Shown in pieces: positions 47,131 to 58,434 of a stretch of DNA of 64,000 bases; the first letter of the stretch is position 1; every line of letters starts with the position of its first letter. The notes beneath the pieces are model-generated. The model searched no databases and had not been told where the DNA came from. It saw only the letters and a program-made list of their open reading frames with translations. The translations under genes and the position numbers were made by a program. Source of the DNA: Siphonodentalium dalli (taxonomy: Eukaryota; Mollusca; Scaphopoda; Gadilida; Siphonodentaliidae); the NCBI GenBank assembly GCA_032622095.1, contig CP136061.1:56557762-56621761 (forward strand), read 5' to 3'.

Positions 47131-49511
47131 AATTGCTGGACTGATTTTGAAGCATGGAGCCCTGAAGATATATTGACTAGTACCTCTGGGTGGCTTTCAT
47201 CATCAACATTGAATGGGTTGGTCATGTTGCATTTTATATGATCTGCTATTTTCTTTACATGCATTTCATCTTCAGCCAGCGATGCAGGTTTCAATTGTTC
47301 ATGTACCTTTATGATCCCATTGTCGCCCTGCAGTCCACATCTACTCTGCATCGGAGCTGAGTATGATCCCATTATGTGCCGTGTTAGCATCCATCGTAAC
47401 ATAGCAGGTTTCTTGCTGGTTAGGTCCACAATACCGCTATTGCTCTTTGAGTCTCGTATTACTGTCCTCTCTGTCGCCATGTCGCTCCATATTCCATTAA
47501 AATAACCTGCTATTTCCCTGAATGTAAACTCACCATCCACAAATGACTTTTCTAAGTCAGCAGGGAGATTCAGCATATCAAGCAAGTATGCTGGTGTCCA
47601 TCTAGAGTAATTCGTTCTGTTGGTTGCAAAGAAGTAAGGTATCATCTCGGCTTGCGTGCGAGGTGCATCTTCCAGTCCCCTGTCCGTTCCGATCGAATAT
47701 TATTGAGTAGGATTTGCACTGCGTCGATGAATATGCTCCAATAACGGAATGTCGGCGACTTTTCGGACCCGTATTTGTTGAATGCTTCGAGCAGAGGACA
47801 TATGTCACTGATCATAATGTTGTCAAGTTGCAATAACCTGTCTTGAATAGTTTTTATGTCAGATCCATATCCTAAGCGCATCAGAAGGTCCGCAAACTCA
47901 GTTGGAATCTTTGTTGGTAACAAATTGGTTGTCGGAATCCACTTTATGAATGATTCAATGAATATTCTCATCAAAGATTCGTAGACCAACGTGAGGCCTC
48001 TTACTGCGCGATGGAATTGCTTTCCCTCCAACATTTGGTCAGCAGTTGAACCCGCATATACGTCCGAATCTACAAGGATATCCCTGAGACCACCATCTCC
48101 CCACAACTTTCCGATTGCCGCTATGAAGGTCGATAGCTCATGGAAGCCGCCCAATCGTATGGTATGGTCACGAAAGGCGTCTGGCATCAACCACTTCACT
48201 TGTTGTGCAACTGCATACAACTGCTGATCCATGGTTTGCAGGGAGTACTTCTGCCCAAGCGAATTTGCCGTTTCTTCACACTGCATCATTGAGGTATAGA
48301 CTGTCGACATGTCTGGAGGCTTGGCATCTATAACTGGACCATAATCTACAGCTGTAACCACATGTGATGGTGTGGTTGTTTCGGAGTTGAAACCAGTCCA
48401 AAATGGTATTTTCTTATGCCGGTCGTCGTTATTGGAAGGGTTTGGTACCGGAAGAAAGCTCTGGTGCATCATACGGAGTGCAAGCCACGATATATCTCGG
48501 GGGTTGAGTCTGGATCCTGCCATATTCAGCTGGTTAATTTTTACCATTGCATCAGCGTGTCTGAAAAATAATAGAATATCCAATTTGCACGTCCATACAC
48601 CCCAAACGGGAGTAGGTCAACTCGTACCATGACAATTTCGGACACAGGTATATAACATTATCAAATTAAGTTGAATATGTCTTTTAGGTATCTGATCACA
48701 AATTTGGCTGTTGTTTGGTTAAAATACCACAATTTCCCCATGAGTTGTGGGTAAACAGCAGGGTACGGGTTTGGCATGGTACGATTTGCCTGTAACATCC
48801 GCAAACACAATTTAATAAACGTGCCAAAGAGACAACGAGCACAGGAAAAGCTCAACGGAGAACACCATTGTGATCTAGGACTTGTGTTTTCAATAATATT
48901 TCACCTTGAAATTGAATGAACATGCTACATATTGGTAAACTGACATTATGTTGGAAAAAAATTAATTTATTGAAGTGCTCAGACAAAGTAACTATCACGA
49001 AGTAAATCATACCGTTGACAGATTGAATTTATGCGCTGATATTTTATATTTCAATTTATGGAATAAGTCACAATTTCACAACTTGGAATAGCTCAGTGCT
49101 GATTCATATATAAATGCAAACAATTGTCAGGATTTACAAGTGCGAAAAATAAAACTGCCACAGTGAATATTTAATATAATATTTACCGATTGGGTTCAGG
49201 TTTATATAATGGTTTGGTGAATTCCATTAATGTCTCTGCTGAAGAGGTGAGAGGAAGCGATTTGTTCTGTCCTACAGGAACTAAAATTCGTGTGTTGTTG
49301 TCAGTAGTTGTCCAAGGCCGGACAACTAGTTAAAAGACTGAGTTTCTCATCAGAAGTTTTCTCGCAAATGATGCAGTGGTCAACGTTTCACTCAAGCGTC
49401 TTTGTTTAGCTTTGGATGACTGGACTGAGGTCCATTCTAGCTCATCCTCATCCATATTTATAGTCGGTTGGAATTTACCTGAAATGAATGTAAAATTAAT
49501 TCTATAGGTGC

Positions 49512-49945
49512 TTACAAAAATGGACAACCCCCTTACATGCGCTGGCCACCACTAGTATGGTTGCCCACGCACCGGAAGATTACAAAAATGGACAGCACTT
49601 CCCTTATAGGCGCTGTCTAGTACTTACTAGTATATGGTTATCCCACCCACCAGACAAATTACAAAATTGAACAGCACTTCCCTTATAGGCGCTGGCCAGT
49701 ACTTACTCGTATATGGTTGTCCCACCGGACAAGTTACAAAAATGGACAGCACTTACCTTATAGGCGCTGGCCAGTACCTACTAGTATATGGTTGTCCCAC
49801 CCACCGGACAAATTACAAAATTGAACAGCACTTCCCTTATAGGCGCTGGCCAGTACTTACTCGTATATGGTTGTCCCACCCACCGAACAAGTTACAGTGC
49901 TAGTATGGTTGCCCCACCCACAGGAAAACTTACAAAATGGACATA
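49512..49945. repeat. Minisatellite, ~73-81-bp unit, about five copies
   Basis: Each unit has TTACAAAANTGNACAGCACT, CCTTATAGGCGCTGGCCAGT and TAGTATATGGTTGTCCCACC. Starts recur near 49,577, 49,660, 49,734 and 49,813, with partial units at both ends. Alternate units share TTGAACAG versus ATGGACAG, hinting at a two-unit higher-order repeat. Frames across it are not genes. Confidence 0.88.
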
Positions 49946-50049
49946 ATATAAGAATATAGTCGTATACAAGTTTTGCTGAGTGTTCATTTTTCAACTGACA
50001 CACCGTGACGCATCATATTAATGGGTATATATTCACTATAGGTCATATA

Positions 50050-51064
50050 AATAATGGTAATTACCTTCTAGTGTTCCAATGGAGTGGAGGGTCCAACATT
50101 ATGTAGAAGTTTCCATGGATAGCCTACACCTTTCATCAAATAATCACACATTTTTTCGCTAAAATCAACGTTTTGCTGGAAATCAACAAACATATTTAAG
50201 GTATACACCGTTTCCATGCCAAAATAGGTTGGAACACAAAAGCCTAAATCCTCCCGATTAAATGACATATAAGTTGTCTATGTGTCCGAAAAATACGCCA
50301 TGTTATATACCGATTCCAAAAATCACCCATTTTTCACTAAAATCGCTATATTTGCTCCAAAACCAGTGGAAAACTAATAATACAGATATCTATGTTCGAC
50401 AGTTATGTGCGTGTGATCTTGTCGTGTTCTTAACATGACAAATTATGGGATATTTCTTTGACTAAAGTTACCTAAGATACCTAAGATACTTCAAATTCCT
50501 AAAACCCAATACAGGTATGTTTCAAATGTATTCAGATGTGTTTTTTCCCGGGATTTTATATATATTTCACGTACAAACCGTTTCCATGGCAACCACAAAC
50601 GTTTTGTTTCTAAATCTGATTGGAACGCAAAGTACACATCCTCCCAATTACATCGACATATGAATTGTCCCTGTGGTAGATATATATGGCACGTTATACT
50701 GGGATTCCAAAAATCACCCATTTTTGCATAAAATCACATGATTTTACACAAAAACAGTAATATCTGCCTATATATTAGGTCAGGAAGTCACGTGACCATG
50801 TCATGTGTTTATCATTACCATATTCGGTGATAATACTTAGAATTTCACTTTCCCATATTACCAAGACTAAAAAAATATTCAGAATGGAGTGGTTCCTATT
50901 CATCCAAATGGTGTTTTATACAAGTTGCAGACCCTTTTTCGGAGACCGTTTCCATAGCAACCGCACCACTTTCAGATTCCACAGCAGGCCTCATCGAATA
51001 GCATACATGCTCAGGTTTCCAATGACACCAAATTTATCCTTAAGTACCATAGGCCCATTTATCT
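50050..51064 (-). repeat. Right inverted arm, complement of 43,061-44,430
   Basis: Reading inward from GGCCCATTTAT at 51,064, the block matches the left arm in inverse order: CCTTAAGTACCATAGG, the CCTCATCGAATAGCATACAT phrase, AAAAATCACCCATTTTTGCA and CACATCCTCCCAATTACA. X-box-like motifs lie at 50,210, 50,580 and 50,948. It has one unit fewer than the left arm. Identity is moderate, so the arms are old or have not been homogenised. Confidence 0.8.
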
Positions 51065-51311
51065 CCTTAAATATGGCCCTTTTTGGCTCTTGGCCATGTT
51101 TAACAACGTCGCTGTGTTCGTAATTGCAGAGAGGACATACCTGTTTCTCACCAGGTAACATAGCCATAAGGCGAACAACAATCCTGTACGATGGTTTATA
51201 TTTTGGGAAGCATCGACATTTTCCCCAAAGGTGAGACATGGTTAATTCTGATTGTGTGGCAGCGAATCGAGCAAGTCTACTGTCGCCATTTATAATTGCT
51301 GTCCACTCTTC

Positions 51312-51500
51312 AGGTTACACTGGTGTAAATATTTCCCATAGGCTTCAATGTTAACGTTTGTTGATCTGCATCAGAGGTCAAATGGAAACTGTTCAAACTG
51401 CCTTCGGATTATGTGAGCTTGACATCTGTGGAAACTTTCCCAATAAAAAATTCAACACCGCAGGGGGGAGCTGCCTATAGTATTTACACCAGTGTAACCT
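51312..51500. mobile_element. MITE with 20-bp TIRs
   Basis: AGGTTACACTGGTGTAAATA at the left is exactly complementary to the right end. 189 bp in total, with an interior lacking frames. The right half from CCGCAGGGGGGAGCTGCC to the end is repeated at 52,047-52,089. No clear target duplication. Confidence 0.75.
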
Positions 51501-52045
51501 AAAGGGCCATGTGGCCTTTCTTCATATTTTTTGTGCATAACCCATTGTGAACCTTGATATATACCTATAATTATTAAACTGATGTTGTTTTTAAAAAATG
51601 TGTTTTTAATGCCATGTGTCCCTTTAATTGGAACCCATCCAATAATACACTAATTCAGAATAAAAAGCCAAAATGCAGGTTGGATTTGAGTTTAATTTAA
51701 TAATATGAGGCATCTACTAAAGCATGAGAAGTTATACCACATTCATTTGATCAGGTTTTCACTTGGCTTTCATCTGTTGTGCCCCATGAATTTAATTTCT
51801 CCACAGTAACAGATATACACAGGTTTCATTTAACCCTATGCAAATCAGCTGCAGATTCACACAAAAAATGCCTTTACTTTGAAAAATAAATAGTGTGGAG
51901 GGTTCATTAGTCAGTAAACTTGGCATAATTTTGAAGAACAATTACTACTTGTCCCAAAAATCAGAAAAATTAAGTGGAAAATTATTTAAACAATGAGCTC
52001 AGACAAGGGTGTTTTAACCATGGGTCAGGTGAATTTTCCTCCAGC

Positions 52046-52089
52046 AACCGCAGGGGGGAGCTGCCTATAGTATTTACACCAGTGTAACC
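52046..52089. mobile_element. Half-copy of the GGTTACACTGG MITE
   Basis: The final ~43 bp of the MITE at 51,312-51,500 recur here, including GCCTATAGTATTTACACCAG. It abuts the 3' boundary of the LINE 4 sequence. The intact left end is absent, so this may be a recombination or deletion product. Confidence 0.65.
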
Positions 52090-53350
52090 CTCAGAACACC
52101 CGATTTTCCATTTGTCTTTCAATACATTTTTCCATGTTTGTTTATTCGGGAATTCGTGTAAATCAATATAAGTGATCAGGTAGTCGACCATATTATATTT
52201 CTGGAGTGTTGTAATCGTGTCAGCTATGCATTTTTTTCACTTATCTCTGAGCACCCCACGACATATTGATACAGACGGGTTAAGAAAACAGATTTAACAG
52301 TTTTGTTTAGCGACAGATTACATAGCGAGCCAACGAATGAGAGTTTGCTTTATCGATTAAAGACATGAGTGGAGGCAGACCGACTAACCCAAGTGCTATT
52401 TCTGTCTTTGTGCGTGTGTGTAGACCCTGGAAAAATGCGTGTGTTCTTTCCAGACGATCACGGTTATTCTGGCACAAATTCGAAAGTAATTCAGAACCGT
52501 ACAATCCCCTCGGAAGTACCACAGACGAGTAGATAATCGAACAACTCTTTGGAGTTATACCACCCGGATGAATACCAGCATTTGTGGGCATCATAAATGT
52601 ACTTCTAGTTTTTTCGCAAATATTTTCAACAAAGGTACCGTTGAAATCCTATTTATCGAGTGGTATCCCCAAATGAGTTGTTCGCGTATCCTCCTTGATC
52701 TAAGATTCCCCTAGATTCCATGTGCGATTTTGACGAGTATAATTCGCTTTTGTCTCATTAAAAACAATTATACAGCAATTATTGGGGTTATACATGTATC
52801 TGTACCTCCATGTGTTACTGTAAGAAACGCATATTTCACAAAGTTTTTGTAATCCATTTTGAATGAGAGACAATAATGCCCAGCATCTGTAATCCATATC
52901 CTGAGATGGCTAGTTGATTGATCAATTCATCTACGTAAATCATATAGTAAAATGGCGATAATATGCTTCATTGTCTAGCTCCCTGTAATACTTTAAACCA
53001 CTGAGATGAAGTATGTTGCATGGTATCGAACTGAACATGATACATTTGTCAAAAGGTTGTCTAATAATATGAAGAAATGTCCCTGTACCCCGCATTCGTA
53101 AAGTTTGTACAATAGGCCATTTACCCAGACGGTGTCAAAGGCCTTCCAAACATCGAGAAAACACGAATACAATTTTGTTTTGCTTTCGGATACGTATTAA
53201 ATGCATTCTCTCATCAAGTATAGGAGGTCATGTTAGCACTTACTCCTTTTTGGAATCCGTGCTGCCATGGGTTAACTTCGAGTAAGTATGGTGTATATCG
53301 CTCTAATCGGGTCTGGATTATTTTTTCAAGTATTTTGTAAAGCACAGGCA

Positions 53351-54431
53351 TCAATGTGATGGCTCGATAACTATCATAATCTTTATTTTTGGTTTGGACC
53401 CTCCTTTATATAAAGTAATAATAACACCGCGCTGCATACGTTCAGGGACTGTCTGTTCTGTAATAATACCAGTGAGTAGGTCTGACACCGCCTGCATTAA
53501 TGCAGGGCCACCATATATAATATGTTCGTTTGTGATGAGATCCCACCCTGCTGCTTTACCACGATTTAGATTTCGACAAATATCAGCCAGTTCGCTCTCT
53601 GTTACCGGGAATATGATATTCTTGTCAATTTTACTTTCGCTTGTATTGGTCACTTCTCGGTCAACAAAAGAATTAACACGATTAAATTGTTCTGAGTCAA
53701 AGCTCGGTTGATATAACGGCGAGTAGAGATTTTCGAAGTATGTCGCCCAACGTTCAGTTATTTCAGATTCCTCACGAAGAACAGTTCCATTGTGTACGAA
53801 AAATGGATTTTTATTGGCGTGTAAAAAAAATTGTTTCGCGTTTAACATGCGGAAAAGGTAATCTTGGTCCACCTCAGCGCGTTCATCTATTTCGTTGACC
53901 ACTTCTCTCATGTGTTTATGAGATGCTCTCCTATAGAGCCTACGAAAGTTGCACTTGGCTTTTTTATACTTAACATAAGTTCCGAAATCGATTTCGTTTT
54001 GTTCTCTGGGTCTTCCTGACTCAATCCATTTTCTCCGATGTGCACGCATTTGTTCGTGTAACGCTTTTAACTCATCATTCCAGAAGGGTTTATGGTTTCG
54101 TTTGAAACTTTTACGAGGAAAACACGCAACCGATGCGTTTGCAATTGCTTGTACGATTTCTGCATATCTAGATACTGCGCCAATTTGATACAAATTGGGG
54201 TCTCGGTTTTTTTCTTTGATAATTTCAATATCAAGATATCTCTGATACTCTTCGATGATTTCTGGGTGAGATCTCACTCGCTTCCAGTCGATCCCACCAT
54301 CAGCGTTAGCATCTAGCCCCCCGACGGTGCGATCATTTACGGGCAAATAAATATTTGCGGATATTGGACGATGATTTGACATATCTATAGAGTTATCGTC
54401 CATTACATTACTACTGCGTACAAAATGTATG
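53351..54431 (-). pseudogene. LINE 4 endonuclease end, linker and RT fingers
   Basis: From the insertion boundary the frame reads HFVRSSNVMDDNSIDMSNHR, containing the endonuclease SNHRP motif. A basic linker (KSFKRNHKPFWNDELKALHE, RRLYRRASHKHMREVVNE) and the RT start follow: CRNLNRGKAAGWDLITNEHI and RGVIITLYKGGSKPK. The frame then breaks before the NYRPITLLP-type block, so the RT is not expressed from this copy. Confidence 0.82.
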
Positions 54432-56749
54432 AATAGCGAGTTTGCGATTTCAAACCGGTACGCGTACGGGTAGCTACCCGTACCGGTACACGTTTTGAAA
54501 TATCAAACTGTTTTACCGGTATAATTCATCACATCGACTGGTAATGTATGGTGAGCCAACTGCAACAAAAAATATATTATGATATAGATTGTTATTCGCG
54601 TTATTGGCCTATGTTATACTTAGCGTTATGGGTTGTTGGAAATATGTATTTAGATTAGATGAGCCCCATGATAATCAGTTGCTTTCATCAAGGACGAGCT
54701 AGGTGGCAGTTGGAAGAGGACGTTGCTTTTCTTTCACTCAAATTGGTAACATTTTCAACAATTGGATTCTACAAGTCATAGACCGATCGAGTGTTGACAA
54801 TAAATCGGTTGGAATTTTTAAACTTAGAAAATAGATTATGATAGCTCAAATATACAATTACGTTATATATAGTTAACATGTCCAACCAATATTCGGTGTA
54901 AAATGTATTGTTTTAGACCAAGGGTCTAATATTGTCCTACATGTACTTTCAGTTCGATATAATACCGCATTTGTCCCTTATTTTAGTTGGGGAATATTTA
55001 GTCATATTAAAGATGCATAATCCGAATTAACGCTCCCAAGTTACTATTTTGTTTTTGGATTCGGGGGTAAAACTAAATATTTGATTCGAATCGAGGAACC
55101 CACCATCAAAGCGCAGAGTGATCAGATATCGATTTTTGAAGTTTGTTATTTCTTGAATTGTGTAATTATTTGTGGCCCAGAAAAGAGTCATCAAACCGAC
55201 GGTCTCGGACAAAATTGCAGACGAAGATGCTTAACTCTAAAATCAAGTGGTAATGCGACCAAAATTTTATACTATAGTTGACAGCAGTTAGCATTATTTT
55301 GTTGTAATTAATCGATTCTGATAACAAAAGCGTATTTTGAAGAAATGTTCTTGTTGTAACTTTATGATATTGGGACCGTCTGATCGGTTTGAGTAGCTTT
55401 AAGTAACCCTTGTTTGGAATCTTTCAACAGATCGAAGGGTCGGCCCGTCGGGGCAAGGGAATATTTATCCCAAGAAATGGGATTGTTATCGGGATCTAAA
55501 CCCGGAGGTAGGTTGAAATGTTTAACTTGGTAACAGAAAAGGTGTCAAAATGTAGTCTGTTTATTATACGGATTGAATAAAGACCGTTTGCTTCACTTCT
55601 GTGCGAAACACAGAAAACAGCTGAAACTCGCTCTGCTTATATGCTTAGATTTTGTAGAGTATGTATAGGTATTTCGTGTATTTGGCGACCTATATTATCC
55701 CCACTACAGTATACACAAGTATTGTGGTTCAAATGCGCCATGTCCGTTCAGATAGTAAATATATATTAAAATGAGAATTCAGTCCCCACCTATACATACG
55801 ATAAGGTAACTAAACGGTAATTGTATTCAAATGTGCAATGCATAGATAAATCCACGATATATTTATGTCCTTGTACAATGGGTTGAGACAGGGACGTGAC
55901 GACAGGGGTGTCTTAACCCCCACCCCAACTTTGGTCAAATGTTCAACATTTGGAAATTTGATATACCCGACACAACATTTGTTGGAAATTTCACACAAAC
56001 AATAGGTTGAAATTGTTTTCGTAGTTTGATTTTCGAACAATTTATTAGTGGATAATTTGTAGTTTTTAGACCAACATTTGCATATTTCCCTATTTTTGAT
56101 AACAAAATTTGGACTGAAATGGCTGTCAGAAACAGTTGGAAATTGTTCAAGCTTGGGGGGTTGTCAGGTCTCAAAATTTCCAACAATTGGAAAGCTTGAT
56201 GCCAGCCAAGGGGAGGGGTGGATTTACGCGCAAACTTGTGAATTTGATATGGTTCGAGATGTGTAGTTAGAAATTCGAAGGTAGACACCCTTCCTAACGC
56301 GCAGACCATCTATAGCCATGTCCCTGCAATGGGCGTCTATAGCAACATCTACTCACTCTATTAATCACAACCTGTCATTAATTCAATGAACAAAGTTGTT
56401 AGTGAAAAAAAATCGGCCTTCCGTATTTATCTAAGTGCTAGAAGCCGCCTCGAGAATTTGAACACAAATCCTGGGTTAAAGTGACAACTTTATCAATAAT
56501 ATTTGCCCATGAAATCTTTCAATAAATAGGTTAACGCATAGCTGACCAGAGCTGACTGGAATTTCGTGGAATTCATGGACCTTTGAGTGAGAAAATCGTA
56601 GTGAAAGGCTACCGGTCAATGGGACAAATCTACCCGTTTCAATTCGCTATCGCTTTATGTGCTGCATTGAAAGTACCCAAGTGACCGTGGCGATGTTCAC
56701 AGATTTACCCGTACCCGTTCCCATCGAACGGGTAACGCAAACTCGATAT
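54432..56749. mobile_element. 2.3-kb TIR element inserted in LINE 4
   Basis: Ends AATAGCGAGTTTGCG and, inverted, AATATCGAGTTTGCG (14 of 15 match). Both ends have ACCCGT/ACGGGT-rich subterminal sequence. GTAT lies just outside the left end and 2 bp outside the right end, a candidate 4-bp target duplication. With one GTAT copy the LINE 4 endonuclease frame joins as DHILI + HFVRSSN. The interior has no transposase and includes a copy of the 15,484-15,700 repeat at ~55,030-55,260, plus CCAACAATTGGAAA-type repeats. Confidence 0.7.
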
Positions 56750-56751
56750 TC

Positions 56752-57499
56752 AGGTATCAATATATGGTCGATTATTGTGCCGTTATTGTCGCCTCTCTGA
56801 CCAAATGGTAAACATTTAGCTCGAGGCGATATCTCATAATTTGCTTATTTCAATTCAAGGGCTTTAACAAATTTAATGAATGCTGAGTTTCGCTTATCTG
56901 ATTTATCGAAATTACCATTCAGATCGCCCATTATGATGAGGTTACCGTGTATTTTATATATATCGCATATATCTCTAAGCGTATTTATATATGCTATATA
57001 TTCTTCAGCGGGATAATTCGTGGATGGTAAGTAAACTTGGAAAATATACAAATAGCTCCCACCTGGCAGCTTTAATTGAATCCCGATGATGCGATCATCT
57101 GCAATGTCAAGCGGGCATATGCAGTGTGACAGCCTGTTGTGCCACATTAGTGCCACACCGCCCTTGGGTCTACCTGGCTTTATGGTATGGATGGGGATTT
57201 GTTGACTATAATCGCAGACAGCATGATATTCATAATTTGACCCTAGCATTCCGAAAAAAATCTACATTGGTTGGGTATAACCAATGCTCACTTAGCCCCA
57301 TAATATCATAATGACCATTTCTCATTAGTTCTGAGATATATGCACCTGATGACATAATTCCCGTACAATTCCAGTTCATGTTCTCCATATATTTAAACTT
57401 GGTGGGATACAATAAGCTGGTATGGTATTGATTTCGTGTACGGAAATCGAATATGAATACAATCAATAATGATATACATAGATGGAGCACATTATACAT
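56752..57499 (-). pseudogene. LINE 4 endonuclease domain
   Basis: Reads NWNCTGIMSSGAYISELM, DIMGLSEHWLYP (catalytic Glu in SEHW), KGGVALMWHNRL, ADDRIIGIQL, NLIIMGDLNGNF (GDxN motif) and GDNNGTIIDHILI. A frame change falls in a T7 run near 57,256 and a TAA replaces a codon after LELK. The domain is then interrupted by the 2.3-kb element. Confidence 0.82.
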
Positions 57500-57563
57500 C
57501 GCTAGAAAAGAAGAAATGAATCAGAAATCATTACATTGAAGAATGGTATGATAGTCGACTATT

Positions 57564-57971
57564 TTAGAATTCTGGTTCTTTGCGGACCCACATCCTGCAA
57601 GTCACACCAACTTGCCAGAATTTCGGACCGAGGACTATATCGATATCTTCGTCACAAATATTGATTCGAGCAGAGTTACCTCTTAACATTCTGATGACTG
57701 TGAACCGAATTTTACAATGAAGAAGGTGTGACTTGATATCGAACACTGTTACCGAATCGTCAAAACCGGCGAGATATACTTGTGATGTTTTAACTGGGCC
57801 ATCCATTCTGTTAAAGTAGAAATCACTTGGGGACTGACGGTCATAGTATCTGTGAACTTCCTGTTTATGTGATGTCTGTTTATAACTGTGATTCGGGTAT
57901 TCGGGTGAAACTTTTGAAGAAACAAAATTCTCTTCAAAATAGTCCATCGATATATAACGGCGACTAAACAA
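57564..57971 (-). pseudogene. Possible LINE 4 ORF1 remnant (135 codons)
   Basis: The frame begins MFSRRYISMDYFEENFVSS and contains VYLAGFDDSVTVFDIKSHLL and VTCRMWVRKEPEF. It lies where ORF1 of LINE 4 would be. The LAGFD..VT segment resembles the start of an RNA-recognition fold, but this is weak. No zinc knuckle seen. Confidence 0.45.
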
Positions 57972-58039
57972 TTCGAAGTCGGATAATCAAACGCATTTCA
58001 GAATAGCCACAAAAAGCAAATTAGTCACAAATCGGTTTT

Positions 58040-58250
58040 GGCACCTCCCACCCCAAACCCCGAACCCACTCATTTGTAAATGTAAATATGTTTAACCTAT
58101 ATATGATTTTGAATCTTTCCTTCACCATTTTGTATGAATAATATTATTGTAAACAGGGAGAGGGGCAAAGTAAGTTTTGTAACTTGTCCCCAATCCCTTT
58201 TGTATTATTCGATATACAAATAAAATATGTTTAAAGAAAAAAAACTTTTG
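58040..58250 (+). mobile_element. 5'-truncated LINE 3' end (L2-like tail)
   Basis: A UTR-like segment with TTGTAAATATGTTT-type sequence, a GGGAGAGGGGCAAAGTAAG / CTTGTCCCCAATCCC pair, then ATACAAATAAAATATGTTT and an A-rich tail AAAGAAAAAAAAC. This resembles 3' ends of L2/CR1-type LINEs. It is on the opposite strand to LINEs 4 and 5 and lies between them. Confidence 0.5.
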
Positions 58251-58261
58251 ATTCAACAGAT

Positions 58262-58360
58262 ATATTGTTTATGTCTCCTCGTTCACTGTTTGTGTCTCCT
58301 CGTTCACTGTTTGTGTCTCCTCGTTCACTGTTCATGTCTTCTCGTTCACTGTGTGCCAAT
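58262..58360. repeat. 21-bp minisatellite, ~4 copies
   Basis: GTCTCCTCGTTCACTGTTTG is repeated four to five times with small changes. It lies at the 3' limit of LINE 5, where coding similarity to the family stops. On the LINE strand each unit would add the same seven residues. Confidence 0.88.
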
Positions 58361-58434
58361 TGTGAAACATTCCTGTAATATTCCTGACCAAATTCCGGTT
58401 TTAATATCCTGTATATTTCTCCTCGACTGGAGCG

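Larger units (their letters stand above)
45471..48560 (-). pseudogene. Academ-like (XPG/FEN-type nuclease) transposon gene, frameshifted
   Basis: On the - strand a 3' splice site (CTATTATTTTTCAG) opens an exon at 48,560. Consecutive frames then encode one long protein: 48,560-47,642 (GGFHELSTFIAAIGKLWGDG, RAVRGLTLVYESLMRIF, YWSIFIDAVQILLNNI), 47,645-47,115 (MIPYFFATNRTNYSRW, RDSKSNSGIVDLT), 47,130-45,907 (FEN-like nuclease domain) and, after more frame changes, a Cys-rich tail ending near 45,471. Frame changes at about 47,650, 47,140 and between 45,907 and 45,722 mean the copy is broken or contains sequence errors. The same domain order is common in repeated genes of marine invertebrates. Academ-class DNA transposons are known to carry XPG-type nucleases, so I infer that affinity; it is not proven. 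Confidence 0.6.
52090..57971 (-). mobile_element. LINE 4: degenerate LINE split by a TIR element
   Basis: - strand order: a possible ORF1 remnant (57,564-57,971), endonuclease (56,752-57,499), a 2.3-kb insertion (54,432-56,749), endonuclease end, linker and RT start (53,351-54,431) and a badly decayed RT and C-terminus (52,090-53,350; CEICVSYSNTWRYRY, VVLPRGLYGSELLSN). Many frameshifts and stops. Related to LINE 3. Confidence 0.82.

Noticed and set aside
49330-49480. Upstream exon of the nuclease-like gene (MDEDELEWTSVQSSKAKQRR)
   Set aside because: There is a fair acceptor (ATTCATTTCAG) on the - strand, but the frame reaches a stop without a clear donor; too weak to list as an exon.
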